DNA of 37,691 bases, from the NCBI GenBank assembly GCA_017399915.1, contig JAFQAS010000028.1:1-37691 (forward strand). Direction: 5' to 3'. Below are positions 24,190 to 33,085 of this stretch, piece after piece (within the stretch, counting starts at the first letter, position 1; the number at the start of each line of letters is the position of its first letter). Below the pieces are notes generated by a model that saw only the letters and a list, made by a program, of their open reading frames with translations, made no database searches and was not told the origin of the DNA. The DNA comes from Muribaculaceae bacterium (GTDB taxonomy: Bacteria > Bacteroidota > Bacteroidia > Bacteroidales > Muribaculaceae). The translations under genes were made by a program, and so were the position numbers.

Positions 24190-24246
24190 CCCTACTTTTT
24201 TGTTTTTTCTCCCTACTTTTTGTGGTTTTCACCCTACTTTTTTGAG
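24190..24246. repeat. Three direct repeats of CCCTACTTTTT with a 21-base period
   Basis: CCCTACTTTTT begins at 24190, 24211 and 24232, exactly 21 bases apart. The third copy contains the last codons and stop of queG on the minus strand (AAA AAG TAG). Because the period is a multiple of three, the other two copies repeat Lys-Lys-stop in the queG frame. No spacer-like variation suggests CRISPR. Confidence 0.8.
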
Positions 24247-25157
24247 CAGTGGCGGTTGTTGCGTTGTAGACCGGCGAGTTTTGTGCGTTTAATGGCTGAG
24301 TGGCGGAATATGCGTGAGAATTCCTCTTGGGTCATTGCGTCGATATCGTCGTGGGTGAGATTGAGGATTTCTTTGCGGGGTAGGAATTCTGCAATATTGG
24401 TAGTGGGTGCGTTGAAGTTGTGAGGGCATACGCTTTGACACACATCGCAGCCATATACTCGATTGCCAAGGTCGAGTCCATCGGGTAGGTCTCCACGATA
24501 TTCGATAGTGAGATAGGAATGGCATTTTCGTGCATCAATCATGCCGCTGAGTGAGATGGCTTTGCCGGGGCAGAGGCGAATACATGCGTTGCAACCCATG
24601 CAGTTGAGTGTGCAAGGTTCGTCGGACTGAAATTCAACCGATGATAGAATTATCCCTATAAACACATAGGAGCCAATTTGAGGCACGATAAGCATTTTAT
24701 TATGTCCAATAAATCCCACACCGGCTTGTTGCGCCCAATATCGTTCAAAGATGGGGGCTGTGTCGACACACACACGAGTCACGCCACCCCATTTTTCTTG
24801 TATAAATGTGGCAAGTTGTGATAATTTATCGCGCATCACTTCGTGATAGTCATCACCGAGGGAATATGATGCGAATTGAGGTGTTTTAAGGGCGTTTTGA
24901 GCAGGATAATTATAATTGGCAACTACGACAATGATTGAGCGGGCATCGTCGAGCAGAAGGCGTGGATTGCGGCGAATATCGCCGTATCGTTCCATGTAGG
25001 TCATTTCGCCGTGGAAATTATTTTTAATCCACAGCTCATATTCGTCAAATATGGCTTGCGGCACTTCGGTAGCTTTGGTCACTCCTACTTTAGAAAAGCC
25101 CAATTCAACGGCTTTGCAGTGCAAATCATTGCTACATGGTGATGGGGAGGAACTCAT
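24234..25157 (-). CDS. queG: Epoxyqueuosine reductase
   Basis: The 307-residue protein matches QueG. It has an N-terminal cobalamin-binding region (HGEMTYMERYGDIRRNPRLLL, SYSLGDDYHEVMRDKL, FIGHNKMLI) and two 4Fe-4S cluster motifs, CTLNCMGCNACIRLCPGKAI and CDVCQSVCPHN. It performs the last step of queuosine synthesis, reducing epoxyqueuosine to queuosine in position 34 of certain tRNAs. It lacks the C-terminal HEAT-like repeats of the longest forms, as many homologues do. Its start overlaps the deacetylase gene by 26 bases, so the two are cotranscribed. The C terminus ends in RHCSKK within a 21-base direct repeat. Confidence 0.95.
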   Translation of the reverse strand: MSSSPSPCSNDLHCKAVELGFSKVGVTKATEVPQAIFDEYELWIKNNFHGEMTYMERYGDIRRNPRLLLDDARSIIVVVANYNYPAQNALKTPQFASYSLGDDYHEVMRDKLSQLATFIQEKWGGVTRVCVDTAPIFERYWAQQAGVGFIGHNKMLIVPQIGSYVFIGIILSSVEFQSDEPCTLNCMGCNACIRLCPGKAISLSGMIDARKCHSYLTIEYRGDLPDGLDLGNRVYGCDVCQSVCPHNFNAPTTNIAEFLPRKEILNLTHDDIDAMTQEEFSRIFRHSAIKRTKLAGLQRNNRHCSKK

Positions 25158-25749
25158 AACCTTCTTTTTTGAGCCATTCGATAGCGAGAGGAAGTGCGTA
25201 TTTGAGATTGCGTTCGGCTCGCAGTGAGTCGTGAAACACGATGATAGAGCCGTTGCGAGTGTAATGTTTCACGTTTTTAAGCACCTCTTCGCCATTGAGT
25301 TTATAGCTATAATCGCGAGTCACAAGGTCATACATCACAATATTGTAATGGTCTTTGATAGCCTTGGCTTGCGACCAACGCATTAGTCCGTGGGGCGGAC
25401 GAAATAGCGATGAATCGATATATTCATTGGCTTCGGTGATGTCGCGCATATATCGCAAGGTTGTCACTTTGAAGCCTTGTAGATGGTGCATAGTGTGATT
25501 GCCATAGCTGTGTCCGCGTTTTTTTATATCTTCCACGAGCCATGGATGACGGCGAGCATTGTCGCCTACCATAAAAAATGTAGCTTTTATGCCATACTTA
25601 TCGAGGGTGTCCAACACCCAAGGTGTCACCTCGGGTATTGGACCATCATCGAATGTGAGATATACCACACGTTGCTTTTTGCGTTTTATGCGCCATATCG
25701 CTTCAGGGAAAAGTATGCGATAAAGCAATGGTGGTTGTTCGATAAGCAT
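25132..25749 (-). CDS. NodB-type polysaccharide deacetylase
   Basis: The 205-residue protein is a single NodB homology domain (CE4). The motifs are complete: TFDDGP near residue 32 (catalytic base and metal aspartate), the histidine pair in NHTMHH, RPPHGLMRW, a YDLVTRDY segment and SIIVFHDS near the end. Such enzymes remove acetyl groups from N-acetylglucosamine-containing polymers, for example peptidoglycan. No signal peptide is visible; the N terminus (MLIEQPPLLYRILFPEAIWRI) may form a short membrane-associated helix. It lies 32 bases after the GT117 gene and overlaps queG by 26 bases. Confidence 0.92.
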   Translation of the reverse strand: MLIEQPPLLYRILFPEAIWRIKRKKQRVVYLTFDDGPIPEVTPWVLDTLDKYGIKATFFMVGDNARRHPWLVEDIKKRGHSYGNHTMHHLQGFKVTTLRYMRDITEANEYIDSSLFRPPHGLMRWSQAKAIKDHYNIVMYDLVTRDYSYKLNGEEVLKNVKHYTRNGSIIVFHDSLRAERNLKYALPLAIEWLKKEGYEFLPITM

Positions 25750-25781
25750 AGATGTCGATTATTTATTATACAATCTAATAA

Positions 25782-28700
25782 TTATTCGGCTTGAGCATGT
25801 TTGGCGACAGCTTTAGAAAGTATAGTTTCTATATCATTGCGACTCAAATTATACTTGCCAAATAATTGAGCCAATGCATCAATATAATTTTCTGGCTTGT
25901 AGTTTAGCATATTATAGTATTCAATCATAGAAGGAATGAATGCCATAATTTCATGATTAGGATTTTCACATTGTAAGAATCGTAATCTCAAGCCCATCAC
26001 ATCGGTTATGCTTATGCCAAGTTCATTGAGTTTCTTGTCAATATCGCCGCCAACTTGTTGCCAAAGGGTAATTAAATGAGGCAATGCTCGGTTAGGAATG
26101 TGTTGTTCCTCACGAATGATATGTCTTAATTGATAGTCGTTGAGGCTCATTAGGTATGGGATATGTTTCACATATCGATTGAAACTACCGTCGACAATTG
26201 TTTTAGCGCGATTCATGTCATCTTTATTGCCTGTTTGTTCGCTAAGTTTCAAATATAAGCGAGCAACTTCTAATTCGGTAAGATGTTCAAATGGCATAGC
26301 GCTTGCAGGTAATTTTTCTTCCAAAAGATGCAACACATTACGGGCTTTGTCGAAATATTCTTTACCGGCAACTTTATTGGTTGAATCATTTTGAGCTTCA
26401 ATCATGCCATTAATATATAATTCGTCGGCGAGCGACAACAATGTGCCTCGAGTTGTAGTCACCATTCGGCGCACTGTTTCGTCGAGATACAAGTCATTGC
26501 TTTTATCAAGGCCCCCCCATAGATATTTGTTTGTTACCACATCATACATCTTATCTACATTGATGCCGTTGTCGCCATCAACACCGGTGATAGCAGGAGT
26601 TACTTGGTAGGCCATACCTGTTTGTTGTAGATATGGAGTGAGTCCTAAATGATATGAATTGGGTACGGTAACAGCATAGTAAATAGGACGAGTCCAGCCG
26701 TTTTCAGCATTCTTGGCAATCATATCAAGAGGCAAGCTTTGATTTAACGCCAAAGAACCACGGTTGCCTATTCTCACAAACATTGTGTCGTTGATTGCTT
26801 CGTGATAAATCTTGTTTACAACGTTGTTTTTAATCACTTGAGAGCTGTCAACAGGGATATATACATAGTCGTATTTAAATACGTGGTTAGGATCGTTGAG
26901 CATTTCGGTGAATACTTCTTTAGCCGATTTCATAGAGTTGGCAACTACCGGTCTTACTTCGCAATATGCCATCGCATCATTTCCATAATCTTTAAATGAA
27001 GAGTACATGTCGATAGCAGGAGCATCATAAGTGGGGTGTTGAATTTGGTTGGCATACCAATCGGTTGAGAGGTATGACAAGTTTACAACCTTCACATCAG
27101 TGCGATATCCTTCAACTTCTTGAGCATACCACAATGGGAATGTGTCGTTGTCGCCATTAACGAAGATGATGCCGTTTTTGTCAACACTTGATAGATAGTT
27201 CTTGCCAAAATCGCGAGCTGTGTAACGTCCTGAACGGTCATGGTCGTCCCAAGTTTGTGATACCATTTGTAAAGGCACGATTATGCCGATGATAGCTGCA
27301 ACTACTGCAATAGCAAATGATTGTTTGCTTTCAGAGCTTTCTTCTTGTGATGCTTTATTGTCTTTTTTCTTGAGAAGAGCTTTTACACCGGCCCATATTC
27401 CGGGAACAGCAAGACCAATCCATATCGCAAAGGCATAGAATGAACCGGCAAAAGCATAGTCGCGTTCACGAGGTTGCCCCGGTGTTTGATTGAGGTAAAG
27501 CACAATTGCAAGACCTGTCATGAAGAACAAGAAGAAAATTACCCAGAAATGTTCGATGCTGCGTTTAGAGGTAAATGTTTGCCACAAGATACCAATAATA
27601 CCCAAAAGCAAAGGTAACATATAGTATACGTTATGTCCTTTATTTCCTGTGCCAAACTCTTCGGGAAGAAGCGATTGATCGCCAAGACGAAGATTGTCTA
27701 TCGCAGGAATTCCTGAAATCCAGTTACCATAAATTACTTCACCATTACCTTGAATGTCGTTTTGACGGCCTGCAAAGTTCCACATAAAATAGCGCCAATA
27801 CATGTGATTGCATTGATAGTTGATGAAATAGGTGAGGTTGTCGGTAAATGAAGGAACTCTTACATATCCATCAACAAGTTGTGTTTGGTCGTGTGATAGA
27901 TATAGAGTATTCTTTAGTTTAGCTTCTTTAGGGTTATATGTTGACCACCCTTTGTAGCCAATAACGTGGTTGGGATCTGTGCTATAAATACGAGGGAAAA
28001 GCATTTTTAAATCAGGGTTTTCTTTATAGCTACGTTTCTTGCCCACAACAATATATTTATCGGGGTCATCGGGAGTGTTTTTGATTTCTTTACCCCATAT
28101 ATCAGCTCCTTCGATTATATAGTTAGATGGGTCGGAGAAGTCGATATTGTTAATTGTGCGATATTTTATCTCTTTGCCATATTGTGTTTCTTCTTCATAT
28201 TCCTCTTCGGCAAAAACTGTTCCATGGAATAATGGGCGTTGGCCATATTGTTCGCGGTTGAGATATGATGCAAGAGCAAACACATTATCGGGTGCATTTT
28301 GGTTCATCGGAGTGTTGGCATTGGCACGGATAAGCAATAATGCATAAGACGAATAGCCAATGAATATAACAAACACACTTGTTACTGCGATGCTTAATAT
28401 GCGAATAGGCAATTTAGATGCAAAAACAAAATATGCTATGAGACCAATCATGAAAACAATAGGAATCACGATAGATTCTCCAATAAAAGGCATACCTGAG
28501 AAGAAGATGCTTGTGCAAGTGAGAATCTTGATTCTTGCGATTGATTTTTGAGTATAAAGCTCGTAGATGTTCCAAATAAACAATGCAACAAGCACAAACG
28601 CATAGATAAGTGTACCGGTATTGAAACTCATGCCACAAGAGTTGACAAAGAACAACTCAAAATATTGAGCCATTTCAACGAATCCGGGAACTAAACCATA

Positions 28701-29405
28701 AAGGATTAAACCAACTACCACACACGAAATTCCAAGAGTGATAAGTGAACCTTTTACGTTAGTGTCTTTAAACTTGCGATAGTAAATAACCAATCCTATT
28801 GCAGGGATACACAAGAGGTTGAGCAAGTGCACTGCGATTGAGATACCTATCACATAAGCAATCAACAATAAGTAGCGGTCGCTGATAGGGTTGTCGGCAC
28901 GATTTTCCCATTTCAAGATGAGCCAGAACACCAATGCCGTACAGAATGAAGAGAATGCATATACTTCACCTTCTACGGCCGAGAACCAGAAGGTGTCGCT
29001 CCATGTAAAGGCCAATGAACCACATAGTCCCGCTCCGAAAATCACAATCATTTGAGTTAGAGAAATCTCAGAGGCATCATCTTTCACGATTATGCGACGA
29101 ACCAAGTGGGTGATAGTCCAGAAGAGGAGCAATATTGTACCGGCACTAAGCAACGCCGACATAACATTGACCATCAATGCCGCTTGCGACATATCGCCAC
29201 CGGCAAAGTTGACGAAGAAACGAGCTGTAAGCATCCAGATGGGGTTGCCGGGTGGGTGACCAACTTCTAATTTAGTACCTTGAGCAATAAACTCCGGACA
29301 GTCCCAAAAACTTGCCGTAGGCTCCAATGTGAGGAGATACGTTACCGCTGCGATGACAAAGCATAGCCAACCGAGCGAATTGTTGATAATATTATACTTT
29401 TTCAT
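25782..29405 (-). CDS. DUF2723 / GT117 family protein O-mannosyltransferase-like membrane protein
   Basis: The 1207-residue protein has an N-terminal membrane region typical of DUF2723 (residues about 10-380, some 10-12 segments). The acidic SFWDCPEF motif near residue 35 and VGHPPGNPIWML near residue 48 are the expected GT-C catalytic-loop signature. More membrane segments lie at about 600-760. A soluble periplasmic part follows (GIIFVNGDNDTFPLWYAQEVEG, NLSYLSTDWYANQIQ) and a helical C-terminal region. Members are found in nearly all Bacteroidetes and are thought to transfer a sugar from a lipid carrier to secreted proteins. It is the first gene of the minus-strand group with the deacetylase and queG. 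Its substrate here is inferred from the family only. Confidence 0.93.
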   Translation of the reverse strand: MKKYNIINNSLGWLCFVIAAVTYLLTLEPTASFWDCPEFIAQGTKLEVGHPPGNPIWMLTARFFVNFAGGDMSQAALMVNVMSALLSAGTILLLFWTITHLVRRIIVKDDASEISLTQMIVIFGAGLCGSLAFTWSDTFWFSAVEGEVYAFSSFCTALVFWLILKWENRADNPISDRYLLLIAYVIGISIAVHLLNLLCIPAIGLVIYYRKFKDTNVKGSLITLGISCVVVGLILYGLVPGFVEMAQYFELFFVNSCGMSFNTGTLIYAFVLVALFIWNIYELYTQKSIARIKILTCTSIFFSGMPFIGESIVIPIVFMIGLIAYFVFASKLPIRILSIAVTSVFVIFIGYSSYALLLIRANANTPMNQNAPDNVFALASYLNREQYGQRPLFHGTVFAEEEYEEETQYGKEIKYRTINNIDFSDPSNYIIEGADIWGKEIKNTPDDPDKYIVVGKKRSYKENPDLKMLFPRIYSTDPNHVIGYKGWSTYNPKEAKLKNTLYLSHDQTQLVDGYVRVPSFTDNLTYFINYQCNHMYWRYFMWNFAGRQNDIQGNGEVIYGNWISGIPAIDNLRLGDQSLLPEEFGTGNKGHNVYYMLPLLLGIIGILWQTFTSKRSIEHFWVIFFLFFMTGLAIVLYLNQTPGQPRERDYAFAGSFYAFAIWIGLAVPGIWAGVKALLKKKDNKASQEESSESKQSFAIAVVAAIIGIIVPLQMVSQTWDDHDRSGRYTARDFGKNYLSSVDKNGIIFVNGDNDTFPLWYAQEVEGYRTDVKVVNLSYLSTDWYANQIQHPTYDAPAIDMYSSFKDYGNDAMAYCEVRPVVANSMKSAKEVFTEMLNDPNHVFKYDYVYIPVDSSQVIKNNVVNKIYHEAINDTMFVRIGNRGSLALNQSLPLDMIAKNAENGWTRPIYYAVTVPNSYHLGLTPYLQQTGMAYQVTPAITGVDGDNGINVDKMYDVVTNKYLWGGLDKSNDLYLDETVRRMVTTTRGTLLSLADELYINGMIEAQNDSTNKVAGKEYFDKARNVLHLLEEKLPASAMPFEHLTELEVARLYLKLSEQTGNKDDMNRAKTIVDGSFNRYVKHIPYLMSLNDYQLRHIIREEQHIPNRALPHLITLWQQVGGDIDKKLNELGISITDVMGLRLRFLQCENPNHEIMAFIPSMIEYYNMLNYKPENYIDALAQLFGKYNLSRNDIETILSKAVAKHAQAE

Positions 29406-29460
29406 GTTAAATTGATTATTCTATTCGCGTAATGACACTCTTAGCCATTATATCAATTTG

Positions 29461-29468
29461 CAAAGATA
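29461..29468 (-). promoter_or_regulatory. -7 element of the GT117 gene
   Basis: On the minus strand the bases read TATCTTTG, matching TAnnTTTG, 56 bases before the start at 29405. The region where a -33 element should be is occupied by CATAATGCAT-type repeats. Confidence 0.55.
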
Positions 29469-29474
29469 GCATAA

Positions 29475-29605
29475 TAAATGCATAATGCATAATTCATAAT
29501 TCATAATTTCGGTTAAATTGGCGAAGAAGGTTAATTTATAATGCATAAATCGTAATGCATAATTAACTCGGTCAAGCCTCGTTGAGCCCTTCGGGGTTCA
29601 TAATG
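29475..29605. repeat. AT-rich CATAATGCATAATT repeats and a 52-base dispersed element
   Basis: The gap between the GT117 and tonB genes (29406-29736) carries clustered copies of CATAATGCATAATT and CATAATTCATAATT. It also carries a 52-base element (29554-29605) that recurs at 34694-34745 with five differences. The element contains a GAGCCC-TTC-GGGGTTC hairpin. No gene is seen in this gap. Confidence 0.75.
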
Positions 29606-29646
29606 GGGAGATTTTTGTGTGTTATGTTATTGTATCTTGGGGATAG

Positions 29647-29687
29647 TATGAAAAGAAAGGACATCGCTTTGGTGCGATGCCCTTTGG
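29647..29687 (-). terminator. Terminator of the tonB operon
   Basis: On the minus strand AAAGGGCATCGC pairs with GCGATGTCCTTT (one mismatch) around ACCAAA, followed by a T-rich stretch (TTTCTTTTC). It lies 50 bases after the tonB stop. Confidence 0.8.
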
Positions 29688-29736
29688 TCGTATTGTGACA
29701 TATCACAATGGAACACAATCGATTGCGATAGTTGTC

Positions 29737-30567
29737 TTATTCAATCTTGTAGGTGATGGTGCCTCGTTGTTTATCCTTTGCGGTTGCTAAATTGACTTTA
29801 AAGCTACAACCTTTAGCTGCCACTTCACAAGCCTTTCTTATCTCATCGTTGTTTATAAGAGCCGGTGTACCTCCTACCACATTGGCCGATAGTACTTTGC
29901 CGCTTTTAGATACTGTAACAGCCACAGTGACCGAACCGGGTTTGTTGAATCTCTTTTGAGGTTTTACCCAATGAGCAATAGAATATCCGGGAATATTGTA
30001 ATCGCCTGAATTGCCTATTAGTTTGCCTGAATTGTTCGAATTTCCATCTTTTTGTCCCGGGTTGTTTCCTCCGTTATTGCTTGAGCCACTGCCCGGGGTG
30101 TTGAACTTCACCTCTTTCATAGTTGATTTGTTGTCTTGTTGTTGAGCGGCGGGAGGATTGTTTGGCTCGGTTTTTTCAGGTTCTCTTGTAGGCCCGGGAG
30201 TTGAGGGAGTAGAGTTCTCCTTGATAGGCATGTTTGACTCTTCGGTTGAGGTAACAGGCTGAGGAGGAGTACCTATAGCACCATTGTCGGCCATGTCGTC
30301 GGCTTCGATGCTTGGCTCAATGTTGGCATCTTCCGATGATGATTGGTCGGGATTCTCCACATCTTCGGTCATAGTTTCAATAGCATCTCCAATCATCACA
30401 TATTCGCCACCGAATAGAATTTCACTTGAGTCGCGTGGAGGCCATTCTTCAGCAAACAGCTCGGTAATGGAGTTGTCGATGCTATAAAAGAATGAAATGA
30501 AAAATATAGAAACATGTATAATTATTGTTCCTACAATGGCTATTATGCGTGATTTGTTTAATTCCAT
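29737..30567 (-). CDS. tonB: Energy transducer TonB
   Basis: The 276-residue protein has one N-terminal membrane segment (residues about 8-28, IIAIVGTIIIHVSIFFISFF). A long acidic and Pro/Ser/Asn/Gly-rich region spans the periplasm (about 60-190), and a TonB C-terminal domain follows (about 200-276: YSIAHWVKPQKRFNKPGSVTVAVTV...AAKGCSFKVN). TonB passes energy from ExbB-ExbD to outer-membrane receptors. It is the last gene after exbB and exbD (12-base gap) and ends before a strong terminator. A TolA-like role is possible because the tail lacks the usual YP motif. The window contains no TonB-dependent receptor. Confidence 0.88.
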   Translation of the reverse strand: MELNKSRIIAIVGTIIIHVSIFFISFFYSIDNSITELFAEEWPPRDSSEILFGGEYVMIGDAIETMTEDVENPDQSSSEDANIEPSIEADDMADNGAIGTPPQPVTSTEESNMPIKENSTPSTPGPTREPEKTEPNNPPAAQQQDNKSTMKEVKFNTPGSGSSNNGGNNPGQKDGNSNNSGKLIGNSGDYNIPGYSIAHWVKPQKRFNKPGSVTVAVTVSKSGKVLSANVVGGTPALINNDEIRKACEVAAKGCSFKVNLATAKDKQRGTITYKIE

Positions 30568-30579
30568 AGCACGAATAGG

Positions 30580-31044
30580 TTATAGAGTTTCAGAAGGAGC
30601 TTGAGTATCTCCCTCGGTGATAGGCATAGCCGAATCGGGCGCAGGCTTTGTGGCAAGCACCATTTTCAAGCTGTTTTTAGCTGCTAAGTTGAGCACTTCA
30701 ACCACTTTGCCATAAGGCACTGCTTCATCGGCATATAGAGCAATGAAACTGCCTGGAGCTTGTTGCTGAACGGTAACCAAGTAGCTCACAAGGTTATCGA
30801 TATGGATAGGTTGAGGCTCCTCTTTGTCGTGCGACACAAAAAGATTCATCTCTTTGTCGAGATACACGCGAGTGCCCGGTTTTATCGATGTTTGTTCCGA
30901 ACTTTGAGGCAAGTTAACTTCAAGAGCCGTGGGGAAAACAAACGTAGATGTAACCATAAAAAAGACGAGCAATAGGAAGATAACATCGGTCATTGATGCC
31001 ATCGAGAATGTCGCCTCTATTTTGTTTGGTCGTTTAAGTGCCAT
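30580..31044 (-). CDS. exbD: Biopolymer transport protein ExbD/TolR
   Basis: The 154-residue protein has the ExbD layout: a short cytoplasmic N terminus (MALKRPNKIEATFSMASMTD), one membrane segment with the functionally important aspartate in MTDVIFLLLVFFMVTSTFV near residue 19, and a periplasmic domain ending in VVEVLNLAAKNSLKMVLAT. It forms the inner-membrane proton-driven motor with ExbB. It is 5 bases after exbB and 12 bases before tonB. Confidence 0.93.
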   Translation of the reverse strand: MALKRPNKIEATFSMASMTDVIFLLLVFFMVTSTFVFPTALEVNLPQSSEQTSIKPGTRVYLDKEMNLFVSHDKEEPQPIHIDNLVSYLVTVQQQAPGSFIALYADEAVPYGKVVEVLNLAAKNSLKMVLATKPAPDSAMPITEGDTQAPSETL

Positions 31045-31049
31045 GATTG

Positions 31050-31778
31050 TTATTTTTTAGGCTCGTTGATCAAGTCCATAAATTCCATTGTGCTTGCTTC
31101 GAGTTGGTTCATCACCTTGTTGATGCGTGCCACCAAATAGTTGTAAGCAAAGAGAGCGATAATACCCACGATAAGACCGGCCACGGTAGTAATCAATGCG
31201 GTGTAGATACCACCGGCAAAGTCACCGATAGATGCAGCGTTACCTGAGTTGGCGATGCTGAAGAAAGCGTCAACCATACCGATTACCGTACCTAAGAACC
31301 CAAGCATTGGGGCACCGGCAGCTGTAGTGGCAAGCCAAGGCAAACCTTTGCTGAGGTTTGCTATTTCGATATTACCTGTGTTTTCGATGGCCACAAGCAC
31401 ATCGTTTGCAGGGCGGCCGATTCGAGCAAGACCTTTAGCAATCAAGCGTGCTGCAGGCGATGAGTTTGAGCGACAAAGATTTTGTGCGCTTTCAATTTCG
31501 CCATCGTGAACGTAATCCTTGATACGTTTCATAAACGAAGGATCTTGTTTTGCGGCTTGAGCAATAGTGATAGCTCTTTCGATAAAGATATAGATAGCAA
31601 TTATTGAAAGAATTGCAAGGGGTATCATGATAATGCCACCTTCTAAACATAACTCCCAAATAGATAGTTGAGAAGTTGTTGTAGTGGTAGTTGTTGCAGT
31701 TTCAACTGTTTGTGCCATAGCTGTTGTGGCAACGGTGTCGACAGTTTGTGCGATAGCTGTTGAATTTAATAAAATCAT
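31050..31778 (-). CDS. exbB: MotA/TolQ/ExbB proton channel protein
   Basis: The protein has about 242 residues from the ATG at 31778; an in-frame TTG at 31814 is the only upstream option and is less likely. It has three membrane segments (about 38-60, 143-168 and 186-208), with the conserved MLGFLGTVIGMVDAF and ITTVAGLIVGIIALFAYNYL regions. The N terminus is odd: a Thr/Ala-rich stretch built from two 12-codon copies (AQTVDTVATTAM and AQTVETATTTTT). It is 40 bases after pdxJ and 5 bases before exbD. Confidence 0.92.
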   Translation of the reverse strand: MILLNSTAIAQTVDTVATTAMAQTVETATTTTTTTSQLSIWELCLEGGIIMIPLAILSIIAIYIFIERAITIAQAAKQDPSFMKRIKDYVHDGEIESAQNLCRSNSSPAARLIAKGLARIGRPANDVLVAIENTGNIEIANLSKGLPWLATTAAGAPMLGFLGTVIGMVDAFFSIANSGNAASIGDFAGGIYTALITTVAGLIVGIIALFAYNYLVARINKVMNQLEASTMEFMDLINEPKK

Positions 31779-31818
31779 GGTTGTGAGATTTTTGTATATA
31801 AAGGTGATTACCAATAAA

Positions 31819-32532
31819 TTATTTCAAGCATTTTTTGTATCGTTTGATAGTTTCCTCAAGTCCTAAATAAAGAGCGTCGGAGATGAGAGAGTGACCTATC
31901 GATACTTCATTGAGGTAGGGCACTTGTGCGTGGAAGTACTCCAGATTTTCAAGGCTGAGGTCGTGACCTGCATTTACTCCGAGTCCCACTTTGTGAGCAG
32001 CTTCGCTTGCGGCAATGTAAGGCGCAACAGCCTCTTCACGATTTTTTGCGTAGTTGTCGGCATAGGGTTTTGTAAACAATTCCACGCGGTCGGCGCCGGT
32101 TTTGGCTGCCATCTTGATGTTGTCGACATTTGTGTCAACGAAAATAGATGTTCTAATTCCGGCTTCGCGAAGTGCATCAACGATGCCACTGAGAAATTCC
32201 AAATTGGGTTCCACTTGCCAACCTGCGCTTGAGGTCAATGCATCTGGCGCGTCGGGCACCAATGTAACTTGCTCGGGTTTGATTTTTAACACCAAATCCA
32301 TAAATTCGGGAGAAGGATATCCCTCGATGTTGAACTCGGTTTTCACCAACGGACGTAGCTTAAACACATCGTCATATTTGATGTGTCGTTCATCGGGTCG
32401 AGGGTGAACGGTGATGCCATTTGCTCCGTATGCTTCGCAGTCGACAGCTACTTGTTGCACATTGGGCTGATTTTCTCCGCGAGCATTGCGAAGAGTGGCT
32501 ACTTTGTTAATATTTACGCTTAAATTTGTCAT
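31819..32532 (-). CDS. pdxJ: Pyridoxine 5'-phosphate synthase
   Basis: The 237-residue protein matches PdxJ from end to end: [66 protein letters not shown], and the C-terminal [15 protein letters not shown] and [16 protein letters not shown]. It joins deoxyxylulose phosphate and 3-amino-2-oxopropyl phosphate to form pyridoxine phosphate in vitamin B6 synthesis. It heads the pdxJ-exbB-exbD-tonB group, an order conserved in Bacteroidetes, and is divergent from the ACT-protein/nadK operon. Confidence 0.97.
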   Translation of the reverse strand: MTNLSVNINKVATLRNARGENQPNVQQVAVDCEAYGANGITVHPRPDERHIKYDDVFKLRPLVKTEFNIEGYPSPEFMDLVLKIKPEQVTLVPDAPDALTSSAGWQVEPNLEFLSGIVDALREAGIRTSIFVDTNVDNIKMAAKTGADRVELFTKPYADNYAKNREEAVAPYIAASEAAHKVGLGVNAGHDLSLENLEYFHAQVPYLNEVSIGHSLISDALYLGLEETIKRYKKCLK

Positions 32533-32578
32533 TTTTTATTGCAATAAAATCTTTTTAGTATGTTAACGTGTTGAATAA

Positions 32579-32610
32579 TTGCGGTTATTAAAGAATTATT
32601 CGTAAATTTG
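32579..32610 (+). promoter_or_regulatory. Promoter of the ACT-protein/nadK operon
   Basis: TTG at 32579-32581, 21 bases, then TAAATTTG at 32603-32610. Transcription would begin near 32617, so a TTG start at 32619 would be almost leaderless. Confidence 0.6.
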
Positions 32611-32618
32611 TCAACATT

Positions 32619-33056
32619 TTGACCACAAAAATAGTCAGAAATAATAAAAAAGCGAAAGATTTGAGCATAAAAGATGAGATATTAACGCAATTTGACAACC
32701 CCGAAGCATATTTAACGGCTTCAGAGGGCGAAAAATTGGCTCGGTTGTTCCCTCCGGTAAGCGATTCGTGCCGGTTGGTGATGACTTGCCGCAAGGACGA
32801 TTATGCAGCGTCGATAGTGGCACGTGCCGTAGAGGATTGCGATGCTCATTTGCTTAATCTTAACATCACTTCCGAACTCACCGAAGAGGGGCATATGGTA
32901 GTGGAGTTGCGCGTGGGCATGAATAATGGAAAGAGTGTGGCTCGAAGCTTGGCTCGTTATGGCTATGAAGTGGTGAAAATTGAGCATGATTCGATGGTCG
33001 ATGACGACACAATGCGTCGTCGCATCGATGAGTTGATGCATTATATCGAACTATAA
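32619..33056 (+). CDS. ACT-like regulatory protein, apparently the CBS-less form of a conserved nadK neighbour
   Basis: There is no ATG at the 5' end. The possible starts are TTG codons at 32619 (145 residues) and 32661 (131 residues). Residues about 50-145 resemble the C-terminal part of the CBS-domain proteins that in other Bacteroidales lie between pdxJ and nadK: CRLVMTCRKDDYAASIVARAVEDCDAHLLNL, and the tail MRRRIDELMHYIEL. The two CBS repeats that normally make up the first 120 residues are absent. Upstream DNA has only 86 bases to pdxJ, so the CBS part is really gone. It lies 29 bases before nadK. The comparison with other species is from memory. Confidence 0.62.
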   Translation: MTTKIVRNNKKAKDLSIKDEILTQFDNPEAYLTASEGEKLARLFPPVSDSCRLVMTCRKDDYAASIVARAVEDCDAHLLNLNITSELTEEGHMVVELRVGMNNGKSVARSLARYGYEVVKIEHDSMVDDDTMRRRIDELMHYIEL

Positions 33057-33085
33057 ATAAAACTCTTAACCCCCAATCAACCGCA

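Noticed and set aside
24190..24246. CRISPR-like array
   Set aside because: Only three short repeats, no unique spacers of 30 bases, no cas genes nearby, and the repeat runs into the end of queG.
31779..31814. TTG start of ExbB
   Set aside because: A standard ATG is available 36 bases downstream and the added residues are not like the family.
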